Assembly: GCA_018970395.1 (NCBI GenBank)
Contig: JAGWWM010000001.1
Coordinates: forward strand, 124,001-188,000
Source of the DNA: Bacteroidota bacterium
GTDB lineage: Bacteria; Bacteroidota; Bacteroidia; Chitinophagales; Chitinophagaceae
Direction of reading: 5' to 3'
Length of the DNA stretch: 64,000 nt
In this document: positions 9,155 through 17,497 of the stretch, in pieces
Position numbering within the stretch: position 1 is the first letter of the stretch
Layout of the letters: each line of letters begins with the position of its first letter
Position numbers and translations under genes: made by a program
Notes under the pieces: model-generated
What the model was told of the DNA's origin: nothing
The model's database searches: none
Seen by the model: only the letters and a program-made list of their open reading frames with translations

Positions 9155-10291
9155 TTAAAAACTCCACTTGATTCTCAAAAATCCATCGTGTCGGATAATA
9201 CTCCATTTGTTTTCCTTTAGAATAAAATGTTGTGTTACAATATCTGCTTCGAGATTGTCTGCTAAATTGAATCGAAGAGAAGGACTCAGGAAATGCATTT
9301 CGGCTGACGGAGAAAGCAGGATCATCAGATTGAAATCTGCCAGATCAGTCATCCCTTTCTCTGCAGAAAATTCCATTGTCCAAGCAGCAGGCATTTGCTG
9401 TAAAGGACTCATGGATATTTCTGTTTTCTTTCGATCATAAAGAGGACGAGTACTCCCTTCGCTATTGTATAAAACCCCTGCTTTGATATACCAGTCGTTT
9501 GATAACAGATGATCCACTTCGCAGGAAAAATTAAAAACAGGTTTAGTGTAGTGAAAAAAATATTGTGCTTCTCCTTTCAGGCATGCATTTCGGATACTTC
9601 CTGCAAAGGCACCTCCCAGCGTTAGCCGATGATTATACCATCCGGCAATTGCCTGTACATCCCAATGCCCTATCTGTTTGAAGTATTTGATTCCTCCGAT
9701 GGTATTTCTTCTTTTTCCGACAAGTGCCACACTCAATTCAATATTGGAGGAAAGACTGCTTTGATAGCGCGTCTGAAATGCATCGCAACCGGGTCGTTCT
9801 TCGTAATCAAAATCCAAAAAATTATAAGTATTGAACAGATCATTCGGGTTCCAGGTGGTGGTGGTGCTCCAGTTGATTCTTTGTCGTCCCACCCGAACAT
9901 ACCATTTTTTATCTTGATAACTGATCCACCCTCTTTCTATATTGGTAAGTAGCATCAAATCGCGACGATTCACCCAGTTGACGGATAAGTCGATCAGATC
10001 ATTTGGGTTTTTCAGCAGCTCGGCATATTGCTCAAACCCTTTCATTTCATCACCGGTTATCATACGGCTTCTCCATTCTGCACCGAGAGAAAAGTATTCG
10101 TTCGGGTACCAACGCAGATTCAAGCGCTGATGCAATAATTGGTTGGAGGAAATCGAATGATCATCAGCGAATTGCCAGTTTTGTAAATTTTTTACATATC
10201 CGTTCAGCAACCACTTCTCTTTTGGAGGAAATGCTGGCTGAGCCATAAGATATCCGCCGGCGCAACACCATATCCATAACCATTTCTTCAT
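9155..10291 (-). CDS. Outer-membrane beta-barrel protein of the envelope-transport operon
   Basis: A 378-residue protein with a short signal peptide ([10 protein letters not shown]...YLMAQP). It alternates short amphipathic strands ending in aromatic residues and finishes in WSF, the usual C-terminal signature of an outer-membrane barrel. The stretch VGRQRINWSTTTTWNPNDLFN resembles the conserved centre of DUF1302-like barrels, which commonly accompany LolA-like carriers and RND or ABC exporters. Its start overlaps the ATPase stop by 4 bases, so it is the last gene of the five-gene operon. I infer that it is the outer-membrane acceptor or exit for whatever the transporter moves. Confidence 0.72.
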   Translation of the reverse strand: MKKWLWIWCCAGGYLMAQPAFPPKEKWLLNGYVKNLQNWQFADDHSISSNQLLHQRLNLRWYPNEYFSLGAEWRSRMITGDEMKGFEQYAELLKNPNDLIDLSVNWVNRRDLMLLTNIERGWISYQDKKWYVRVGRQRINWSTTTTWNPNDLFNTYNFLDFDYEERPGCDAFQTRYQSSLSSNIELSVALVGKRRNTIGGIKYFKQIGHWDVQAIAGWYNHRLTLGGAFAGSIRNACLKGEAQYFFHYTKPVFNFSCEVDHLLSNDWYIKAGVLYNSEGSTRPLYDRKKTEISMSPLQQMPAAWTMEFSAEKGMTDLADFNLMILLSPSAEMHFLSPSLRFNLADNLEADIVTQHFILKENKWSIIRHDGFLRIKWSF

Positions 10292-10995
10292 CCGTTATCG
10301 GGATTTACGAATGCAGTATCCGATGCGATTTTTCCATCTACCAGTGTTATCACTCTTCTCGCTCTTTCAATCACGCGCTGATCATGGGTTGAAAACAGAA
10401 ATGTCATATTGGCTTCCCGATTGAGTTGTTCCATCATGTCCAGTAAATTGGCAGTGGATTTACTGTCGAGATTGGCAGTGGGCTCATCGGCTAAAATAAA
10501 TTCAGGATGGGATGCCAGCGCTCGTGCCACCGCCACCCGTTGCTGTTGCCCGCCCGACAAGCGGGCGGGTCTGCTGTCCATCTTTTCAGCCATCCCGATC
10601 TGCTCAAATAATCGCGCTGCCGTTTCGTCTCTTTCTTTTTTGCGCTTTCCCTGCAACAGCATAATCAACTCCACATTTTCTTTTGCAGTAAGCACCGGAA
10701 TTAAATTATAAGACTGAAACACAAATCCAATATGATGCAGCCGAAATGCAATCAGCGCCGATGCCCTTAGCTTCGTAATATCCGTTCCATTAATAATGAT
10801 ATTCCCTTCATCCGGTTTGTCCAATCCGCCAATCATATTCAGCAAGGTCGTTTTTCCTGAACCTGATGGCCCTACCAGCGCAGTAAATTCTCCTCGCTCA
10901 ATATGCAAATGCACCTGTTGAATCGCATAAACAGGTATCGTATCCGGATTGAATGTCTTGCTGATATGATGGGTATCTATGACGGTTTGATTCAT
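10288..10995 (-). CDS. ABC transporter ATP-binding protein (LolD/MacB type)
   Basis: A 235-residue ATPase. Walker [14 protein letters not shown]-loop [10 protein letters not shown], signature [15 protein letters not shown], Walker [13 protein letters not shown] and the H-loop STHD are all intact. The sequence class is that of LolD/MacB/FtsE, which power substrate extrusion from the membrane rather than import. It sits between two permease genes and a barrel gene on the minus strand: 10 bases after the permease stop, and overlapping the barrel start by 4. It should drive the heteromeric permease pair upstream. Confidence 0.92.
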   Translation of the reverse strand: MNQTVIDTHHISKTFNPDTIPVYAIQQVHLHIERGEFTALVGPSGSGKTTLLNMIGGLDKPDEGNIIINGTDITKLRASALIAFRLHHIGFVFQSYNLIPVLTAKENVELIMLLQGKRKKERDETAARLFEQIGMAEKMDSRPARLSGGQQQRVAVARALASHPEFILADEPTANLDSKSTANLLDMMEQLNREANMTFLFSTHDQRVIERARRVITLVDGKIASDTAFVNPDNG

Positions 10996-11005
10996 AAAAC
11001 TGATT

Positions 11006-12223
11006 TTACATTCTGAGTGCTTCTGCCGGTTTCAGGGTTAATGTTTTGATTAATGGAATAATGGCGGAAAGCAATGCGGTCACACACACAATCAACAAAA
11101 CCGGCAGCAGTTTTTCATTGGGAAATTCCGGATACAATCGGGTGCTGAAACCAAAACTTGCCATCAACTCTTCTCCGCTGCTTGAAAAGTCCAATCCTGT
11201 CCGGTGGAAATAACGAACGCCCATCCAACCCAAGAATAAACCTACAGGTGTTCCGGCAAGAGTAAGCAATATCGTTTCCATTAGAATCAATCCACTGATG
11301 CGTATCCTTGAGGTACCCAACGCCATCAGCATCCCCATCTCTCTTCGTCTTTCCAATACTGCCATCAACATGGTATTGGTAATGCCAAATGCAAGGGCAA
11401 ACAAGATGATAATGATGATGACATAAGAATAGTCGTCCACTGTTCTGACCAGCAAATTGGTTTCGGGAGAAAGCGCGCGCCAGTCCGCCACATCCAGTGA
11501 AGGATATTGTTGCTGCAATGGAAGCAGCGTATTTTCTACAGCCTCATCTGATTGCAGAATAATGGCTATCTCATGAATGCAATGCTGCAATCCGAGTAAA
11601 CCGCTGAGCGTTTCTTTTTTTACATAGACGTTTGCTTCATCCAGCGGCGCATTGAATGTTTGATATATGCCTCTTATTTTAAAAGCTCCTGATACCAGAT
11701 TGTTGGCGGTGTCGGTAAAAGTGAGTACAATTTTTGAGCCCACATGTATCTTCAGTTTGTCAGCAAGTTTTTTCCCGATGAGGATTTCATTTTTCTTTTC
11801 CGTGAAATAATTCCCGGATACAATCTTCTCATTCAGGTGCGACACTTGCTGTTCCTTTTCCGCCTCAACGCCATTGATTTGCACACCTGCGCTGCCACTG
11901 GTAGTGGACAACATTCCGAGGGCAATCAATCGCGGAGCAGCCGAGCGTACGAGTGGGAATTTTTCTACTTCGCTAAGAAGAAAATCTCCATTCGGAATCA
12001 TCATTTCAATTTCTTTTTCCTGCGTGAAGTGGCGTGCATGTATTTGCAAATGCCCGATTTCGCTGTCAATCACCGTTCTGATTCGGTTGGTCATCATACC
12101 CTTGTATAAGGAGAGTACAGCAATGCCGGCAAATAAGCCCACTGCGATGGAAGCGATCACGACAATACTTCTCATTTTATTTCTCCAGATATTTCTCCAG
12201 GCAAGTTGCAATAACAAGATCAT
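11006..12223 (-). CDS. ABC transporter permease, LolC/E (FtsX/MacB) type
   Basis: A 405-residue permease with one N-terminal membrane helix (after MILLLQLAWRNIWRNKMRSIVV), a ~220-residue periplasmic MacB_PCD-type domain, and three C-terminal helices that form the FtsX domain (ERRREMGMLMALGTSRIRISGLILMET). I chose the ATG at 12223, because it overlaps the upstream stop as ATGA and starts on the conserved LAWRNIWRNK motif; the longer reading frame to 12328 would put an unlikely 35-residue tail inside the neighbour. It pairs with the permease gene just upstream. Confidence 0.9.
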   Translation of the reverse strand: MILLLQLAWRNIWRNKMRSIVVIASIAVGLFAGIAVLSLYKGMMTNRIRTVIDSEIGHLQIHARHFTQEKEIEMMIPNGDFLLSEVEKFPLVRSAAPRLIALGMLSTTSGSAGVQINGVEAEKEQQVSHLNEKIVSGNYFTEKKNEILIGKKLADKLKIHVGSKIVLTFTDTANNLVSGAFKIRGIYQTFNAPLDEANVYVKKETLSGLLGLQHCIHEIAIILQSDEAVENTLLPLQQQYPSLDVADWRALSPETNLLVRTVDDYSYVIIIIILFALAFGITNTMLMAVLERRREMGMLMALGTSRIRISGLILMETILLTLAGTPVGLFLGWMGVRYFHRTGLDFSSSGEELMASFGFSTRLYPEFPNEKLLPVLLIVCVTALLSAIIPLIKTLTLKPAEALRM

Positions 12224-13446
12224 TTCGATTTTTTTAATGCTTCCACCGGATTGAGTCGGATGATTTGTAGAATTGGATAGAGCGACAATACAATGCCAAT
12301 CATCAATACCGCAATTCCTTGTTCCCAAAATATACGCGCATCAGTAGCCGTTGGAAAAACAGCTTCAAATCCAAATTCCTCATACGCCTTCGCAGTGGTT
12401 TCTTTCATTTTCAATGGATACCTGTGCAAATATTGGATTAGCGGAATACTGCCAAGGATACCCAATACACAACCCGACATTACAGTTAGTATGGATTCTG
12501 CGATAACCATTAGGATCAAAGCACTTTTTTTCATGCCAATGGCAATGAGCATCCCCATTTCATATCTTCTTTCCATCATCATCATGATGAGGGTGCCGAA
12601 AATGCCAAAGCAAATAAGCAAATACAAAATGCCCTGAACATATTTCATGTTGTTGCTGTCGGTTTCAATATGCTGTTTGATGTCGGGCATCATCTCTCCC
12701 CAGTTCATTATTTCGTATCGGGTATCCAGATCTTTTCTCAGTGATTGCGTGATGGCTTCGAGTTGATCAGGCCTTTTGATTTGAATCACATAAGCCGTTA
12801 TTCTATTTTCAGTGCCGAATAAATTTTTGGCGGCTGCAATAGGCATGAACAGCGCTTGATTATTCAGTTGAGGCGCGCCGAAATGAAGAATTCCTTTCAC
12901 CGGATATTTTCCTGCTGCAGTACTGCCGTGAAATCCCTGTCCAATCACATAGATAGTATCGCCTATTTTTATGTTTAAACGAGCAGCGAGTCCTTCGGTA
13001 CACAAGACTGCTGTATCATTGGAGGAAATAAAATTTCCCTGCTTCAACTTGTTTTTGATTTGAGTGGCATTATGTTCTGCAATCGGATCAATGCCGACAA
13101 CCAGACAGCCTTTGGTTGTTTTTTCGGAAGCCACTAATCCAAAGGATTCCAATCGTGGGGCAAAAGAAGCAATATGATTTTGTTGCCGGATCTTATTTTG
13201 TAATCCGATTTCTTCTTTAAAACTATGGTCAAGATGTCGCTCGTTCCAGTAGCCTTTCGCATGTATTTGCAGGTAGCCGCTGTAAAATCCCACTACATTA
13301 TTGACCAAGTTGTTGAAGATGCCTTCTTTCAGACTGCCTGCCAGGGTAGAAAGCACGACTGCAAAAAATACCGATGCCATGCTGATGATAGATCGGGAAG
13401 GATTTCTCCCGATATTTTTCAGGGCAATATGTACAATCCATAACAT
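12220..13446 (-). CDS. ABC transporter permease, LolC/E (FtsX/MacB) type
   Basis: A 408-residue permease with the same layout as its neighbour: helix 1 preceded by HIALKNIGRNPSRSIISM, a periplasmic domain (~50-270), then three helices with MMMERRYEMGMLIAIGMKKSALILMVIAES. The two permeases are related but clearly different, as in LolC and LolE. Translation is coupled to the next gene by a 4-base overlap. It starts 10 bases after the LolA-like gene. In the Lol system such permeases take lipoproteins from the inner membrane and hand them to a periplasmic carrier. Confidence 0.9.
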   Translation of the reverse strand: MLWIVHIALKNIGRNPSRSIISMASVFFAVVLSTLAGSLKEGIFNNLVNNVVGFYSGYLQIHAKGYWNERHLDHSFKEEIGLQNKIRQQNHIASFAPRLESFGLVASEKTTKGCLVVGIDPIAEHNATQIKNKLKQGNFISSNDTAVLCTEGLAARLNIKIGDTIYVIGQGFHGSTAAGKYPVKGILHFGAPQLNNQALFMPIAAAKNLFGTENRITAYVIQIKRPDQLEAITQSLRKDLDTRYEIMNWGEMMPDIKQHIETDSNNMKYVQGILYLLICFGIFGTLIMMMMERRYEMGMLIAIGMKKSALILMVIAESILTVMSGCVLGILGSIPLIQYLHRYPLKMKETTAKAYEEFGFEAVFPTATDARIFWEQGIAVLMIGIVLSLYPILQIIRLNPVEALKKSK

Positions 13447-13456
13447 ACTTGATTGA

Positions 13457-14197
13457 TTAAGGCATCACGCGCATCGTTTCAAGAGAAAAGAATGCGTCAG
13501 GAATAACAGGATCAAATTCTATCTGCTGATATTTCATTTCGGTACGGTGATCAGTTTTGTCTGCAGGCATCATTGCAAAACGGGTGGGGATCAGTCGCTG
13601 ACTCATCATTTGCACCTCATATCCGTTCATGGAATTGACCAGCAGTCCTTCCTCATCGTAAAACCTGGAATGCAATTCCATAAAATCTTTTTTGTCAATA
13701 CACACAATCACTTTACTCCATACAACAGCAGTTTCCGGCAGCGGAATCATTTCAATGATATAACAAGCTCTCTTATCAATTAGGGTATCTCCGGTGATGC
13801 GATGATCGTAGTCGCGGAGGATGGAAGATTCCTTTACCAGATCGTCGTTGGTGAAATCAGTTCCCATCCAGCTTTGGCTCATCATGGAAGGCGGGAGACG
13901 GATGCTTCTTTCGAGGGCGGGATACCATACCCACACTTCTTTTTCCTTTTTTAAGAAAATAATTCCTTTTTCTTTTGCGGGGGCTAAAATCCGAATGAGG
14001 GAAAGATCGGTTCCTTTCATCCATGCTTCTATCTCCATGGATCGGGTCCATTCCGGTCGGATGGTTTGGATGCTCATGCGTACGTGCGAACTTTTCCCCC
14101 TGATTTTTTCATCCGCTCTTTGTACGATGGATCTGGCATCCTGCGCTACTGCACACATACTGTACAGACAGCAAAGTATCGAATATAGATTTTTCAT
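13457..14197 (-). CDS. LolA-like outer-membrane lipoprotein-sorting protein
   Basis: A 246-residue exported carrier. The start at 14197 gives a signal peptide ending CAVAQ; the longer frame (to 14263) adds residues before it. The conserved centre MMSQSWMGTDFTNDDLVKE marks the LolA-like 'outer membrane lipoprotein-sorting protein' family (COG2834), which has an open beta-barrel that binds lipid. Members usually sit beside RND or ABC exporters and DUF1302-like barrels, as here. It is the first gene of the operon 14197-9155 and is probably the dedicated shuttle between the permeases and the outer-membrane barrel. The cargo is unknown. Confidence 0.82.
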   Translation of the reverse strand: MKNLYSILCCLYSMCAVAQDARSIVQRADEKIRGKSSHVRMSIQTIRPEWTRSMEIEAWMKGTDLSLIRILAPAKEKGIIFLKKEKEVWVWYPALERSIRLPPSMMSQSWMGTDFTNDDLVKESSILRDYDHRITGDTLIDKRACYIIEMIPLPETAVVWSKVIVCIDKKDFMELHSRFYDEEGLLVNSMNGYEVQMMSQRLIPTRFAMMPADKTDHRTEMKYQQIEFDPVIPDAFFSLETMRVMP

Positions 14198-14328
14198 TCG
14201 GCAGACAGCATGAATTCGTATGATGTTCAAGATAAATGCAGGAATACATGAATAATATGACAAGGCTCAAATAGGAAGGTGAGGGAAAAGCATCTAAAGC
14301 ATAAAGACAATGGAAGCGGCATTCATAA

Positions 14329-14336
14329 TATCTTTG
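14329..14336 (+). promoter_or_regulatory. Bacteroidota -7 promoter box, TATCTTTG
   Basis: Matches the Bacteroidota -7 consensus TAnnTTTG. It ends 3 bases before the ATG at 14340, so transcription would begin at or next to the start codon, giving a leaderless mRNA. Its position also argues against the upstream in-frame ATG at 14310. Confidence 0.55.
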
Positions 14337-14339
14337 CGC

Positions 14340-15224
14340 ATGGCACTGATTAAAAAATATCTTTCTCTTATAAAATTTTCTCATACTGTATTTGCCCTGC
14401 CATTTGCATTGGTAGGTTTTTTTCTGGGTGTACGAAGCTTGTTGTCTGAAGCGGAAGAAGTGGTGATAGATTTTGGTTTTTACGCATTTTCCTTGTTGTT
14501 GGTGATCCTGTGCATGGTATTCGCCAGAAGTGCTGCCATGGCTTTTAACCGTTATCTCGATCGTCATTTTGATGCAAAAAATCCGCGCACGGTTATTCGT
14601 GAAATTCCGGCTGGTTTGTTATCAGCCAATCAGGTGTTATGGTTTACCATTGTCATGTCGGGCTTATTTATGCTCACTGCCTGGATGATAAATACCCTTT
14701 GTTTTACTTTATCGCCCATAGCTTTATTGGTGATACTTGGCTATAGTTATACCAAACGATTTACGCCGCTTTGTCATTTGGTGCTCGGACTTGGATTGAG
14801 TCTGGCACCAACTGGGGCTTTTTTATCAATGACAGGTTATTTCAGTTGGGAGCCGGTAGTTTTATCTTTCGCGGTTTTATTTTGGGTGGCAGGTTTTGAT
14901 ATTATTTATGCCTTGCAGGATGAGGGATTTGATAAGGAGCAGGGATTGAAATCCATACCGGTCTCATTGGGGGGAGAGAAGGCACTTCGGCTGAGCAGGG
15001 TTTTTCATTTGATCACTGCTGTATTGCTTTTTATCCTCGGACGAATGATTGAAGGCGGATTATTTTATTACACTGGTGCAGCTATTTTTACCGCTTTACT
15101 GATCTATCAGCATACCCTGGTTAAGCCAACCGATTTAAGGAAAGTCAACCAGGCTTTTTTTACCACCAACGGTTTGGCGAGCATTATTTTTGGGGTGTTT
15201 GCAATGGTTGAGCTGCTTTCTTAA
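14340..15224 (+). CDS. mqnP: UbiA-family prenyltransferase, MqnP-type
   Basis: A membrane prenyltransferase of 294 residues with 8-9 predicted helices. Both Asp-rich Mg2+/diphosphate motifs are present: NRYLDRHFDAKNPRT (~70-85) and YALQDEGFDKEQGLKSIP (~190-205). The sequence is of the class annotated 'UbiA-like polyprenyltransferase' that in menaquinone-making bacteria acts as MqnP, adding the prenyl tail in the futalosine route. The start at 14340 is chosen because a -7 box lies just before it. No other menaquinone gene is in the window, so the pathway assignment is by family only. Confidence 0.8.
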   Translation: MALIKKYLSLIKFSHTVFALPFALVGFFLGVRSLLSEAEEVVIDFGFYAFSLLLVILCMVFARSAAMAFNRYLDRHFDAKNPRTVIREIPAGLLSANQVLWFTIVMSGLFMLTAWMINTLCFTLSPIALLVILGYSYTKRFTPLCHLVLGLGLSLAPTGAFLSMTGYFSWEPVVLSFAVLFWVAGFDIIYALQDEGFDKEQGLKSIPVSLGGEKALRLSRVFHLITAVLLFILGRMIEGGLFYYTGAAIFTALLIYQHTLVKPTDLRKVNQAFFTTNGLASIIFGVFAMVELLS

Positions 15225-15234
15225 AAGTCCATAA

Positions 15235-15254
15235 TTTTAGACTTAAGTCTAAAA
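15235..15254. promoter_or_regulatory. Perfect 20-bp palindrome, possible operator
   Basis: TTTTAGACTT followed directly by its exact complement AAGTCTAAAA, between the mqnP stop and the ATPase gene at 15298. It is too AT-rich to be a good terminator, and the symmetry suits a dimeric repressor. A TATACTAAATT half-site, identical to the left half of the element at 60208, begins at 15258. Confidence 0.4.
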
Positions 15255-15297
15255 AAATATACTAAATTTGAGATTATAGTCAAAAAATTAAGGGTTA

Positions 15298-16425
15298 ATG
15301 GAGATTGAAAGACAGATATCTCAAAAAATAGAAGATGATTTTTTTAAGGGCAAAATCATTGTTCTGCTGGGTGCGAGACAGGTGGGCAAAACTACGCTGA
15401 TCAGCATGTTGCCTTCATGTAAATCCAATCCTGCTCTTTTTTTGGATGGAGAAAACGCAGATGTGCAGCAGTTGCTCAAAAACCCTAACGCAGAACGCTT
15501 GAAACAAGTAGCGGGAGCCAATAAAGTAGTGGTGATTGATGAAGCCCAAAAAATTGAAAATATTGGATCCATTTTAAAGCTATTTGCAGATTATGTAAAA
15601 GATATTCAGGTGCTGGCAAGTGGATCCAGCGCTTTTGAATTGCGTAATTCGCTCAACGAGCCGCTCACCGGCAGAAAGTTTGAGTATAATCTGTTTCCGC
15701 TTTCTTTTGTTGAAATGGTAGCGCATACGGGTCTCCTGGAGGAGATCAGACAATTACCCCAAAGACTCGTCTATGGCTACTATCCTGAAATTGTGAGTAA
15801 GCCTAGGGAAGCGGAAAGATTATTGCGCTTTTTGTCTGACAGTTACCTGTATAAAGATATTTTTCTTTTCAAAGGCATCAAAAAGCCGGAGAAAATGCTT
15901 GAATTGCTCAAGCTGCTTGCCTGGCAAATTGGGAGTGAAGTCAATTATCACGAATTGTCAAAAACACTGAGAATAGATCATCAGACGATTGAAAGTTACA
16001 TCGCCATGCTGGAGCAGGCATTTGTCACTTACAGGCTGCCCGCTTATCATAACAATCATAGAGCCGAGTTGAAAAAGTCCAAGAAAATTTATTTTAATGA
16101 TTTAGGCATCCGAAATGCCTTGATTAATGATTTCAGACCCGTAGAAGTGAGAAATGATGCAGGCGCATTATTTGAAAATTTCATCATCAATGAATTGAGA
16201 AAGCAAAATGAATACAAGCAGGTATTTGCCAATTTTTATTTTTGGCGCAATACAGAACAAAGGGAAATTGATTTGATTATTGAAAAAAACAATCAATTGC
16301 AGGCTGTAGAAATAAAATGGAAAACTTCAAAAAAAATCAGATTGACAAAAAGTTTTTCCAATCTTTATCCGAACACGCAATTCAAAGTGATACACCGAGA
16401 CAATTTTTTTGAAGAGATAATCTAA
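15298..16425 (+). CDS. AAA_14 / DUF4143 ATP-binding protein
   Basis: A 375-residue P-loop protein. Walker A is GARQVGKTTLI (~24-33), Walker B VVIDEAQKI (~78), followed by the AAA_14 sensor region LASGSSAFELRNS and the LSFVEM motif. The C-terminal DUF4143 domain (~205-360) contains KSKKIYFNDLGIRNAL and the restriction-endonuclease-like EQREIDLIIEKNNQLQAVEIKW (D/E-x-K). Such proteins are abundant in Bacteroidota and their cellular role is unknown; proposals include involvement with mobile DNA. It is followed by ruvX after 18 bases. The AT-rich upstream region with a palindrome suggests it is separately controlled. Confidence 0.88.
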   Translation: MEIERQISQKIEDDFFKGKIIVLLGARQVGKTTLISMLPSCKSNPALFLDGENADVQQLLKNPNAERLKQVAGANKVVVIDEAQKIENIGSILKLFADYVKDIQVLASGSSAFELRNSLNEPLTGRKFEYNLFPLSFVEMVAHTGLLEEIRQLPQRLVYGYYPEIVSKPREAERLLRFLSDSYLYKDIFLFKGIKKPEKMLELLKLLAWQIGSEVNYHELSKTLRIDHQTIESYIAMLEQAFVTYRLPAYHNNHRAELKKSKKIYFNDLGIRNALINDFRPVEVRNDAGALFENFIINELRKQNEYKQVFANFYFWRNTEQREIDLIIEKNNQLQAVEIKWKTSKKIRLTKSFSNLYPNTQFKVIHRDNFFEEII

Positions 16426-16443
16426 AAAGATTTTTTTATACAG

Positions 16444-16857
16444 ATGGCACGAATCATTTGCATAGACTACGGAGGAAAACGAACCGGTATTGCTATAACG
16501 GATCCGCTGCAGATCATCGCCACCGGATTAACGACGATAGATACTCCAAAGCTGATTCCTTTTCTCAAAGATTATTTTGCCAAAGAACCGGTGGAACGTA
16601 TCCTGATTGGCATGCCCCTGAATCTGGATGATACGCCTACGCATGCTACTCCTTTGGTAAAACAGGCCATACAATTGCTTCAAAAGAATTTTCCTCATAT
16701 TCCAATAGAAGAATGGGATGAGCGTTTTTCTTCCAAAATGGCGAAGCAGGCTATGCTGGACATGGGAATGAAGAAAAAGCAACGCCGTGATAAAAAGCTG
16801 GTAGATGAAATCGCGGCAACCATATTGTTGCAGGAATATATGGAGAGGAAGGTGTGA
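16444..16857 (+). CDS. ruvX: Putative Holliday-junction resolvase RuvX / pre-16S rRNA nuclease (YqgF)
   Basis: A 137-residue RNase-H-fold nuclease. The N-terminal strand MARIICIDYGGKRTGIAITDP carries the first catalytic Asp, the middle has RILIGMPLNLDD and the end VDEIAATILLQEYME carries the last acidic residues. The length is normal. In E. coli YqgF is essential and processes the 5' end of 16S rRNA; a junction-resolving role has also been proposed. It lies 53 bases before def, same strand. Confidence 0.95.
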   Translation: MARIICIDYGGKRTGIAITDPLQIIATGLTTIDTPKLIPFLKDYFAKEPVERILIGMPLNLDDTPTHATPLVKQAIQLLQKNFPHIPIEEWDERFSSKMAKQAMLDMGMKKKQRRDKKLVDEIAATILLQEYMERKV

Positions 16858-16909
16858 CAAATCAAATAGCATTATTTTTTATCGGTAACTTCGTGCCGAA
16901 TTTTTAGTT

Positions 16910-17488
16910 ATGATTTTACCCATTGTCGCTTACGGATCGGAAGTATTAAGAAAAGTTGCCAAAGAAATTACCCCTGACCATGAGGGCTTGTCTGCATTGA
17001 TTGCAGATATGTGGGAAACGATGTATGCTTCTAGCGGCGTAGGATTGGCTGCTCCGCAGATCAACCGGGATATCCGCCTTTTTGTGGTGGACAGTACCCA
17101 AATTTTTACTCAGATGAATGAAGAAGAAACGATGGCTTATACCGATGCCCCTGGTTTGAAAAAAGTTTTTATCAATGCCAAAATCCTTGAACTTTCCGGA
17201 AATGATTGGTCGTACAATGAAGGTTGTCTGAGTATTCCTCGCATTCGTGAAGATGTGTATCGGAAAGAATCCGTTATGCTTTCCTATCTGGATGAGCATT
17301 TTCAATCTCACACAGAAACTTACACCGGCATCACGGCAAGAGTCATTCTGCATGAATATGATCATATCGAAGGAAAATTATTCATTGACTACATGAAGCC
17401 GCTGAAAAAGAAACTCCTCAGTGGAAAACTTTCGGATATCAGTAAAGGGAAAGTGAGAGTGGATTACCGGATGTCATTTCCGAAATAA
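16910..17488 (+). CDS. def: Peptide deformylase
   Basis: Removes the formyl group from the initiating methionine of new proteins; cytoplasmic metalloenzyme. All three motifs are present: GVGLAAPQI (~44-52), EGCLSIP (~104-110, Cys metal ligand) and HEYDHIEG (~146-153, two His ligands and the catalytic Glu position). 192 residues, normal for the bacterial type. The promoter-like TAACTTCG lies about 20 bases upstream. It converges with the pseudouridine synthase gene. Confidence 0.97.
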   Translation: MILPIVAYGSEVLRKVAKEITPDHEGLSALIADMWETMYASSGVGLAAPQINRDIRLFVVDSTQIFTQMNEEETMAYTDAPGLKKVFINAKILELSGNDWSYNEGCLSIPRIREDVYRKESVMLSYLDEHFQSHTETYTGITARVILHEYDHIEGKLFIDYMKPLKKKLLSGKLSDISKGKVRVDYRMSFPK

Positions 17489-17497
17489 AGATTCACT

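Noticed and set aside
11006-12328. Longer start (12328) of the second permease
   Set aside because: It would overlap the neighbour by over 100 bases; the ATG at 12223 gives the usual ATGA overlap and the conserved N-terminus.
14109-14567. 152-residue minus-strand frame overlapping mqnP
   Set aside because: It is antisense to a well-supported membrane enzyme and has low-complexity composition; a shadow frame.
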